Positions 57,542-64,000 of a stretch of DNA of 64,000 bases are shown here, piece after piece. This DNA is from JBBRHQ01 sp963815645 (GTDB taxonomy: Bacteria > Actinomycetota > Thermoleophilia > Solirubrobacterales > 70-9): contig CAWFHL010000001.1 in NCBI GenBank assembly GCA_963815645.1, forward strand, positions 2,046,001 through 2,110,000. The letters are read 5' to 3'. The notes below the pieces were generated by a model. The model saw only the letters and a program-made list of their open reading frames with translations, made no database searches and was not told the origin of the DNA. The stretch's first letter is position 1. Each line of letters opens with the position of its first letter. The position numbers and the translations under genes were made by a program.

Positions 57542-57890
57542 TCAGCGCTCCAGCGTGTGTTTGACCGGGCGATCCAGGTCGACAGGATCCACCCGCATGC
57601 CTATCTGACCCTCCGGTCCGCGCGGCCATTCTTCCTGCGGGCGGTCGACCATCAGCTCGACGCCGTTGCCGTCCGGGTCGAGCAGATAGACGGCGAGATT
57701 GACGCCGTGATCTGTGGCCCCGGCGAGTTCGTGGCCGGCTTGGAGGACGCGAACCACCAGCTCGGCCAGTGCGCGGCGCGGGACTGATCGTCTGCGGCTC
57801 GAGCGCGATCCGGGCTAGATCGGCCGTCTCCGGCAGGCGGCTCTGCGGATGGCCTCGCAGTGGGTCGTTTTCGCTCAAGTTCTGCGGCAA
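57542..57890 (-). pseudogene. VOC-family (extradiol dioxygenase-like) fragment, frameshifted
   Basis: The minus strand reads LARIALEPQTISPA, then in a second frame ALAELVVRVLQAGHELAGAT, DHGVNLAVYLLDPDGNGVEL and MVDRPQEEWPRGPEGQIG. This is the end of a VOC domain of the dioxygenase-like type, with a break near 57785. The N-terminal half is missing, so it is a relic. It is not a copy of the VOC fragment at 50 kb. Confidence 0.6.
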
Positions 57891-58254
57891 CGCCCGAAAA
57901 CGGTCCTCGAGTCGTGGTGAGCAGATCTGTGACTGATTGAGCTCAAGTCTTCCTCACTGCAGGCCGCTGCGCAACGCCCGAGGTCAGGTCGTCAGGCGTG
58001 CCCGCTCGACGATCCGCGGGTGGTAGTGAGGGACGTATCGGGTCCGGTATTCGCCGTCGCCGAGGCTCTGAGTGACGCGCTGCCCGCCGTCCTGAACACG
58101 CTGCCGCTCGGCGAGGGCCACCGCGGCACCTTCTTCATGGCCACAGACGATGTCCCGCCGCTGATGCCACGCTGCCGAGCCGGGGGTCGCCGCCCTCGGC
58201 CTCTTGCGTGACCGGGCCGCAGCGAGACGCGGCGTGGAAGCTAGGCTGCGGGGC
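57891..58254. other. Intergenic region with an inverted attachment-like relic
   Basis: No gene. The stretch 58020-58060 (GTGGTAGTGAGGGACGTATC and onward) resembles the recombinase end/att junction at 54.1 kb (minus strand GTGGTAGTGAGAGACATAGC and onward) at about 30 of 41 positions, but in the opposite orientation. GCAACGCCCGA occurs twice around the left edge (57887 and 57971). Confidence 0.4.
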
Positions 58255-58620
58255 GTGAAGGTCGCCTACATCTTCTCCACCTCCGGGCACACGGCGAGCT
58301 ACAAGCTCGGCAAGATGATCCTGCCGCAGCTCGAGCAGGGAAACCACGGGGTGGAGGTCGTCGGGATGTTCTTCTTCGACGACAACACCTACGTGCTGCG
58401 CGCGGGCGATCCGCTCGGCGAGCGGCTCGCCGAGGTTGCCGAGGAGCAGGGGATCATGCTGATGCTCTGCGACCGGTGCGCGATCGAACGCTCGCTCGCG
58501 GAGGGCGAGCCGGGCGACTGCCGTCCCAGCGGCACGGTCGCGGGAGTGCGGGTCGGCTGCTTTCCGGACCTCTACGGGGCGCTGTCGGGAAACCCGCCCG
58601 ACCAAGTGATCACGCTGTAG
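58255..58620 (+). CDS. DsrE-family small sulfur-relay-like protein
   Basis: 121 residues from GTG 58255. DsrE/TusD-like alpha/beta fold: VKVAYIFSTSGHTASYKLGK, HGVEVVGMFFFDDNTYVLRA, LAEVAEEQGIMLMLCDRCAI. Four cysteines cluster in the second half: a CDRC pair, EPGDC and RVGCFPDLY. The CxxC pair could carry persulfide or bind metal. It converges on the radical SAM gene 40 bases away and is probably part of the same system, together with ATP-grasp and Nfu. Confidence 0.8.
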   Translation: MKVAYIFSTSGHTASYKLGKMILPQLEQGNHGVEVVGMFFFDDNTYVLRAGDPLGERLAEVAEEQGIMLMLCDRCAIERSLAEGEPGDCRPSGTVAGVRVGCFPDLYGALSGNPPDQVITL

Positions 58621-58660
58621 TTGCGAAGCGCAAACCGGCCTTAGGGCTCGGTCGAGCCCG

Positions 58661-60094
58661 CTAAGTGACCGGCTCGCTGCCGGCCACCGAGGCGAGCTGG
58701 ATGTTGGTGGGCTCGGCGCAGCAGAACCAGGCCTCGGTGAGCCGCGGGCGCGGCTCGACGTCGCCAAAGTCGGCGGGGTCGGCTGAATGTCCCGCGGCAT
58801 CGGCCACCGCCCTATACAGGGTCCGAAACGTCGACACGCTGTCGACCTCCGCCGCGACATCGGCCTCGACGATTCCGGCGAGCTCGGCATGGAGGCGATC
58901 CAACCGCGGATCCCCGGCTTGCCAGTCATACGTGAGGCGGTCGCGATCGTAGTCCTGCAGGTGCGGTGTGATCTCGGGCCGATCGAGCAGCAGCGAGCCC
59001 TTGGGCACGAGCAGACGGATCGTGTACTGGATCGGATCCACGTTCCCCACCATCTCGTTGGCAATCACGAAATCGAGGATCTCGAGGATGTCCTGCGGTG
59101 TCGCCCAGGGCGTGAACGGCAACCACGAGGGGCGGATCTCGATCCCATGCTCGCGTAGCAGGGCCACCGCCTGGGCGGCCTCGTCGGCGGTGTGACCCTT
59201 GTCGAGATAGGTGAGGATCTCGGCGTTAAGCGACTCGAACGCCGAGATCACGAAGAGGCACCCGTACTCGCTGAGCTCGGGCCAGACCTGACGATGCTCG
59301 AGGATGTGCTCGACCTTGGTCGTGCAGTCGAAGGTGACCTCGGGAAAGTGGCGGTGAAGCTCGCGCGCCACTTGCAGGGAATGCTTGACGCCGTTTAGGA
59401 AGTCCGGGTCGCCGAAGGTGATATGGCGCGCCCCTGCCGCCACCAACTGGGCGATATCCGCCATCACCACGGAGTTCCCGATGATCCGGATCCGGCCGTC
59501 GTAGGCGACGGGCACCGGGCAGTGCCGGCACTTGTGCACGCAGCCGTGGCTGGCCTCGACGTACCCCGCGAGCTGCTCCTCGCCATCGCGCTCCAGCCGC
59601 GCATAGCGCTTGAGGGGCGGCAGCTGCCCTCGGCTCGGGGTGTGAAACTCGTGGCGCCCCAGGTCAATCGAGCTGGTTGCCGGTCGCAGCGCCGGCGAGT
59701 CGGCGAGCGCCCCAACCCAATCCACCAGGTCCGACTCGTACTCGCCGGCGATCAGCCGGTCGACCAGTCCACCGATCGTCGGGTCGTCACTGACCGCGGC
59801 GTAGAGACCGTAGAAACAGATCGGCAACCGCGGCCGGATCGCTCGAATTTGCTCGCCGGCGCCAATCGCCAGTCGCATCGCGGTGTGCATTGGAACGGAG
59901 ACGCCAACGGTCTCGGCCCAGTCGATCTTGTCTCGATCGAGCTGTTCGACGGAGAGATCGATGCACCGAACCCGATGCCCAGCGGCCTCCAGGGCGGCCG
60001 CCGGCGAGGCCAGGTGCAACGGCTGATGACCAAGCTCGTAGGTGGAGATCAGCAGGACCCGCACAGCGCCAGGATAGCCTTCGCTTCGCTTCAC
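58661..60094 (-). CDS. B12-binding radical SAM protein with CCAEP tail
   Basis: 477 residues from GTG 60094, overlapping the end of the ATP-grasp gene as GTGA. The N-terminal ~140 residues are a cobalamin-binding-like domain (VRVLLISTYELGHQPLHLAS, WAETVGVSVPMHTAMRLAIG). The radical SAM cluster motif is CVHKCRHC (residues ~184-191), followed by ARHITFGDPDFLNGVKHSLQ and the barrel to ~residue 400. The C-terminus carries FCCAEPTNIQLASV with an adjacent Cys pair. I recall an NCBI family named CUAEP/CCAEP-tail radical SAM (seleno)protein; this has the Cys form (TGC TGC). The reaction is unknown. It presumably modifies a sulfur- or selenium-linked metabolite or peptide. Confidence 0.85.
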   Translation of the reverse strand: MKRSEGYPGAVRVLLISTYELGHQPLHLASPAAALEAAGHRVRCIDLSVEQLDRDKIDWAETVGVSVPMHTAMRLAIGAGEQIRAIRPRLPICFYGLYAAVSDDPTIGGLVDRLIAGEYESDLVDWVGALADSPALRPATSSIDLGRHEFHTPSRGQLPPLKRYARLERDGEEQLAGYVEASHGCVHKCRHCPVPVAYDGRIRIIGNSVVMADIAQLVAAGARHITFGDPDFLNGVKHSLQVARELHRHFPEVTFDCTTKVEHILEHRQVWPELSEYGCLFVISAFESLNAEILTYLDKGHTADEAAQAVALLREHGIEIRPSWLPFTPWATPQDILEILDFVIANEMVGNVDPIQYTIRLLVPKGSLLLDRPEITPHLQDYDRDRLTYDWQAGDPRLDRLHAELAGIVEADVAAEVDSVSTFRTLYRAVADAAGHSADPADFGDVEPRPRLTEAWFCCAEPTNIQLASVAGSEPVT

Positions 60095-61319
60095 TCCGAC
60101 GGCTCGCCGATCACGATCTCGAGCGGCCGTGGGCGGTGCGCAGCGTCCGCTCGACCTGCACGGGCGTCTCGCCCCGGGCGAAGAGGAAGCCGAGATAGCG
60201 GTCGGCCTCGGGCAGCGCCCGCACAGCCTTGCCGGGCGCGATCGAGATCTCGAGCCCGGTCACGCCGGGCACCGCCCGGGCCTCGGCCTGCCCGCGCACC
60301 TCCTTCAGCACGCCCGCCTTCGGGATCGGAAGCATCATCACCCCGGAGGCGGTGGCCTCGCGGCCCAGGTCCTCGAGCGGCAGCCCGAGGGCGTGGCGCA
60401 GGATGAGCTCCTCGAGGCTCACGCCCGTTCCAAAGCGCAGCGAGCGCGAGCACAGCCCACCGATCGAACGGGCGGCGAGCTCGAGCATCCACACCCGACC
60501 CCCGTCGATCCGCAGCTCGGCGTGTATCGGCCCCTCGACCAGGCCGAGCGCGGCGGCCGCCTCGGCCGTCAGCAGGCTGACGGCCGAGAGGGTCTCCGCG
60601 GGCAGGCGCGACGGGGTCACGTAGATGGTCTCCTCGAAGTAAGGGCCCTCGAGGGGATCCGGCTTGTCGAACACCGCCAGGATCTCAAGGGCGCCGCCGC
60701 GCAAGAGGCCCTCGACAGCCACCTCCACGCCCGGGACGTAGCGCTCGACCAGCAGCGGCGCGTTCGGGTCCTCGCCGGCCTCGGCGAGGATCGCCCTGAC
60801 CCGCTCGGCCGCGGCGCCGGCCGCCGCCGGATCGTCGGCGCGGATCACGCCGCGGCTAGCCGACAGCGAAACCGCCTTGACCACGCAGGGAAGACCGACC
60901 TCGCCGGCCAGCTGCGCCACGTCCGCGTCGGGCCCGGCGACCCGGTAGTCGGGCTGGCGCAGGCCGGCGGCCGCGAAGGCTCCACGCATCGCGGTCTTGT
61001 CCCTGGTCGTCGCCACCGCCTCGGGCGGGTTGTGCGCAAGCCCCAAGCGCGCAGCGGCCAGCGCGGCCACGAGCACCCCCTGCTCGTCGGTGCCAACCAC
61101 CGCGTCGAGCGGCTTATCCTCCGCCCGGGCGACGATGGCCTCGGCGGCGGCCTCGGGCCGCCTCAGGTCCACGACCAGCGCCCGGTCTCCCAACGTCCCC
61201 GACATCGCCTGCCGGCGCTCGGAGGCGACCACCACCTCGGCGTCCAGCGCCCGCGACGCGGCGAGGAAATCGCTCGCGCGGTAGGTGGCTGTGGGCAGCA
61301 GCAGAAGAACGCGGGGCAT
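60091..61319 (-). CDS. ATP-grasp ligase, one frameshift at the 3' end
   Basis: About 410 residues from ATG 61319 (MPRVLLLLPTATYRASDFLA). ATP-grasp parts: VVGTDEQGVLVAALAAARLG, LAHNPPEAVATTRDKTAMRG, GLPCVVKAVSLSASRGVIRA (ATP Lys), PLLVERYVPGVEVAVEGLLR, GPIHAELRIDGGRVWMLELA (metal Glu) and RSIGGLCSRSLRFG. The frame as written ends early at 60111; a one-base deletion near 60120 restores the ending LEIVIGEPSE and a GTGA overlap with the radical SAM gene, supporting the correction. The family (carnosine synthase-like) joins a carboxylate to an amine. The substrate is unknown. Confidence 0.87.
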
Positions 61320-61383
61320 GGGCGTATCGTAGGTAGCGGCGGGCCGGCGCCACCGGCGAACGACCAGCCATACGGGATACGAG

Positions 61384-62073
61384 ATGACCGCCGAAGACAC
61401 AGCTGAGCCGACGCTCGCGATCACCGAGCAGGCGATCGAGAAGGTCAGGGGGTTCCGCGCGCAATCCGAGGACTCCGAGAGCCAGGCGCTGTGGGTGGAG
61501 GTGAGCGGTGTCTCGAACGGCGAGTACCTCTACAAAATCTCCCTCAACGCATTGCATGTTGCGCGCCAGGACGACGTGGTGCAGCGCCACGGCGACCTGG
61601 CGATCGTGGTGCCCGAGTCGAGCGTCGAGAAGCTGCGAGGCGCCACCATCGACTGGTTGGAAGGTCTCGCGCAGAGCGGCCTCGCCCTCGTGAACCCGAA
61701 CAGGCCGCCGGCCCCGGCGGACCTCCCGATGATGAGCCCGCCGATGGCGCCGCCCGCGAGCCCGCCGATCGACGCTCCTCCGCCGGCCGAGCTCAGCGGC
61801 GATGTCGCCCAGCGGGTCATCCAGGTGATCGACCGGCAGGTCAACCCGGCCATCGCCGCGCACGGCGGGCATGCGGAGCTGGTCGCGGTCGAGGAGGACG
61901 CCGCCTACCTGCGCCTGGGCGGCGGCTGCCAGGGTTGCGGGATGGCCACCGTCACCCTCGGCCAGGGGATCGAGGCCGCGATCACCGAGGCGGTTCCGGA
62001 GATCGCCCGCGTAGTCGACGTCACCGACCACGCCGTCGGCACCAACCCCTACTTCGAGCCCGCCAAGAAGTAG
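61384..62073 (+). CDS. NfuA-like iron-sulfur carrier with degenerate A-type domain
   Basis: 229 residues from ATG 61384. Residues ~10-105 look like an A-type (IscA/HesB) domain without its cysteines (EPTLAITEQAIEKVRGFRAQ, VSNGEYLYKISLNALHVARQ). A Pro/Met-rich linker follows, then the Nfu domain: VIQVIDRQVNPAIAAHGGHA and LRLGGGCQGCGMATVTLGQG with the cluster-binding CxxC. It delivers 4Fe-4S clusters, here plausibly to the neighbouring radical SAM enzyme. It is divergent from the ATP-grasp gene by 64 bases. Confidence 0.88.
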   Translation: MTAEDTAEPTLAITEQAIEKVRGFRAQSEDSESQALWVEVSGVSNGEYLYKISLNALHVARQDDVVQRHGDLAIVVPESSVEKLRGATIDWLEGLAQSGLALVNPNRPPAPADLPMMSPPMAPPASPPIDAPPPAELSGDVAQRVIQVIDRQVNPAIAAHGGHAELVAVEEDAAYLRLGGGCQGCGMATVTLGQGIEAAITEAVPEIARVVDVTDHAVGTNPYFEPAKK

Positions 62074-62189
62074 GGCACCCGAAGCAACCCACCGACCGGA
62101 CCCCGTCCGGCGTGGGGATCGGTTTGGTTCCGGCGCAGTCGCCGCTCGCAGGCAGCGAGGCGAACCGGATCGAGCTAAGCGCGTGAGGC

Positions 62190-62595
62190 CTTTGAGCGGC
62201 TGCGCTCGCGAAGCGCCGAGTTCGAGGCTGACCGGCGGATGCGATCGCGGTGCGCGACTACCTCATCCGCCACCAAGGATGCCGCCGCCACCGAGGACGA
62301 GGACGTCTGGGTTCTGCAAGATCACCGACGCCGAGCTGATCGCCCGGCGGTGGCCCAGGCGGCGATGGGCGAGTCCTCGGATCGCAAGTTCCTGGGGATG
62401 ATCGCCTACCGGCTGCCCGGCTGGTTCGCCCACCTGCCCGACCAGACCCAATACAACCGCCGGCCGAGGATCGCATCCGCCTCGCCGACGGCACCCTGAT
62501 CGGCTGCGCCAACTACCCCGGCTGCGCCTCCCACAGCCATTTCGCCGGCGATGCCGCCTATGGCTACTCGCCCTCGCGACCCTTTGGGCGGTAGT
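62190..62595 (+). pseudogene. IS982-like transposase relic
   Basis: Pieces in different frames: ITDAELIA, VAQAAMGESSDRKFLGMIAY, RLPGWFAHLPDQTQYNRR, then after an internal deletion IRLADGTLIGCANYPGCASH, FAGDAAYGYSPS. This matches the front and middle of a DDE transposase of the IS982 type. Ends and terminal repeats are not seen. It lies between the Nfu gene and the glycosyltransferase. Confidence 0.6.
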
Positions 62596-62654
62596 GCGGC
62601 TCGGTAGCTCTTGGTGTGTAGCTCGACCGCTGTTTGGTCGATGGATCTAGAGAA

Positions 62655-64000
62655 ATGGCGACGACCAAGCTTGATCCAAGGCCGATTGACTCGCCGCGCT
62701 CCTCCTCGGGCGTCGCATCGAAGCCGGTCGCGGATCCGGCGGTATTCGTCAAGGACCTCGAGCGCACCCCGCAGGAACGCCGCGGCATCTACCTCAAGCT
62801 GCCCCTGAAGCTGGTGGCGGTGATTGCCATCGCCCTCGGCTGGGCCGGCGTCTCGTTCTGGCTCTCGCTGCCGTGGATCGAAACCCTGGGCCAGTCGATC
62901 ACGATGCCGCTCGCGATCGCCGTGATCTTCGGGATCGCGATCATCCCCGGTTACCTCAACGCCAACCTGATCGCCTCCCTGCTGATCGACAAGCCGCCGC
63001 CGCTGCGCTTCGACCTCGACTTCCCTGCGCTCACCCTCCTCATCGCCTGCTTCGAAGAGGAGGGGACGATCGAGGAGACCCTCGACTACGTCGTCAAGCA
63101 GGATTACCCCGGCGAGCTACGGATCTTGGTCGCCGATGACGGCTCCAAGGACCGCACCGCCGCCCGCGCTCGCCGCTTCGCGAAGACCGATCCTCGCGTC
63201 GACGTCCTCACCTTGCCTCACGGCGGCAAGGCCCAGACCCTCACCGGCGCGCTGAAGCAGGTGCGGACGCCCCTGGTGGCAACCGTCGATGCGGACACTC
63301 TCTTGATGGCGTCTGCGCTTCGGCGCATCGTCGCCCGCCTGCTGATCTCCCCGCCGGACACGGTGGCGGTCGCCGGCGCGGTCTTCGTCCGCAACTCCCG
63401 AAGCAACTTCATCACCCGCGCTCAGGAGTGGGATTACTTCCTCGGGATCGCCTCGGTGAAGCGCCAGCAGGGCCTCTTCCAGGGGACGATGGTCGCCCAG
63501 GGCGCCTTCAGCGTCTATCGCACGGCGGCGCTAAACGAGGTTGGAGGCTGGCCCGACCGGATCGGTGAGGACATCGTCCTCACCTGGGCGATGATGCGGG
63601 AGGGCGGGCGGGTTGGCTATGAGCGCACGGCGATCGCCTTCACCGGCGCGCCCGACGACATCAGGGCGTTCGCCCGCCAGCGCGAGCGCTGGGCACGAGG
63701 AATGATCGAGGGGCTGCGCGAGCACGGCGGCGCCCTCTTGGCCAAGGGCCGCGCGAACGTCCACGCCGTCCTGGTCAACTTCGTCTTCCCCTACATCGAC
63801 CTCGTCTACTCGATCGCCTTCCCAATCGGGATCCTTCTGGCCCTCACCGGCAACTTCGCGATCATCGGCCCGATGACGCTGGCGGTGCTGCCGCTGAACC
63901 TGCTGCTCGGCGCGATCATGTTCCACTTCAGCCGGGGCTCGTTCGAGGAGGTCGGCTTGAAGGTCCGCAAGAACTGGCTTGGCTATCTCGGTTACCTGCT
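62655..64000 (+). CDS. Family 2 membrane glycosyltransferase (PgaC-like), 3' partial
   Basis: 448 residues visible from ATG 62655; the window ends before the stop. Two N-terminal membrane helices (LKLVAVIAIALGWAGVSFWL; MPLAIAVIFGIAIIPGYL) precede the GT-A domain: LTLLIACFEEEGTIEETLDY, ILVADDGSKDRT (DDG), VATVDADTLLM (DAD), GGWPDRIGEDIVLTW (ED base) and ARQRERWARGMIEGL (QxxRW). Two or more helices follow. This is a processive polysaccharide synthase layout like poly-GlcNAc synthase. The polymer is unknown. Confidence 0.9.
   Translation, partial: MATTKLDPRPIDSPRSSSGVASKPVADPAVFVKDLERTPQERRGIYLKLPLKLVAVIAIALGWAGVSFWLSLPWIETLGQSITMPLAIAVIFGIAIIPGYLNANLIASLLIDKPPPLRFDLDFPALTLLIACFEEEGTIEETLDYVVKQDYPGELRILVADDGSKDRTAARARRFAKTDPRVDVLTLPHGGKAQTLTGALKQVRTPLVATVDADTLLMASALRRIVARLLISPPDTVAVAGAVFVRNSRSNFITRAQEWDYFLGIASVKRQQGLFQGTMVAQGAFSVYRTAALNEVGGWPDRIGEDIVLTWAMMREGGRVGYERTAIAFTGAPDDIRAFARQRERWARGMIEGLREHGGALLAKGRANVHAVLVNFVFPYIDLVYSIAFPIGILLALTGNFAIIGPMTLAVLPLNLLLGAIMFHFSRGSFEEVGLKVRKNWLGYLGYL

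Noticed and set aside
58255..58620. Naming the DsrE-like protein as SaoD or another defined subfamily
   Set aside because: The cysteine pattern alone does not settle it and I cannot run a profile search.

Overview
The window is GC-rich, densely coded actinobacterial DNA with frequent GTG and TTG starts and many GTGA or TTGA gene overlaps. An actinobacterial-type initiator tRNA (C1:U72), an F420-type LLM oxidoreductase gene and the order rplY-pth-(enoyl-CoA hydratase)-mfd-foldase-mazG-eno-ftsB fit a Thermoleophilia/Solirubrobacterales-like soil organism. That placement is inference. The core order looks chromosomal.

Layout. 0-4 kb: the end of a PucR regulator, a secreted S15-type hydrolase, an SRPBCC/ArsR pair and a stand-alone clpP that share a 109-bp divergent region with two palindromic operators. 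4.6-14.7 kb: tRNA-Gln, glmU-prs-GDPD, an MFS pump, an ABC1 kinase, rplY-pth-ECH. 14.7-22 kb: mfd, a SurA/PrsA-like foldase, mazG, eno, ftsB. 22-34.6 kb: a GT-C-like membrane protein, small conserved proteins, thermonuclease, class I FBP aldolase, a GCS2 ligase, an HxlR regulator with a rhomboid-like pseudoprotease, methyltransferases, GNAT, an MBL hydrolase and a membrane-anchored ECF sigma factor. 34.7-45.1 kb: tRNA-Leu, a TPP enzyme, a secreted EEP phosphatase, Ppx/GppA, and a CitE / MaoC / family III CoA-transferase trio that looks like a mesaconyl-CoA interconversion module. 45.1-58 kb: a mobile hotspot at tRNA-fMet. 58.2-62.1 kb: a DsrE protein, a B12-binding radical SAM protein with a CCAEP tail, an ATP-grasp ligase and an Nfu scaffold. 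62.2-64 kb: a transposase relic and a family 2 glycosyltransferase cut by the window edge.

The hotspot is the main accessory region. A 41-bp copy of the tRNA-fMet 3' end recurs exactly at 54,090, bounding an 8.9-kb island (GH10 xylanase, agmatinase-like hydrolase, broken LLM oxidoreductase, HD-GYP/LuxR regulator, methyltransferase, FAD monooxygenase). Large serine recombinase relics lie beside the attachment copies, and two more degenerate copies suggest repeated integration and decay.

Caution on sequence quality: many conserved genes (mfd, eno, mazG, the foldase, the TPP enzyme, several methyltransferases) are broken by single-base frameshifts although their translations match their families on both sides. 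Most of these are probably consensus errors. They are annotated as one gene with the break positions given; true relics (truncated, missing domains) are marked as pseudogenes.
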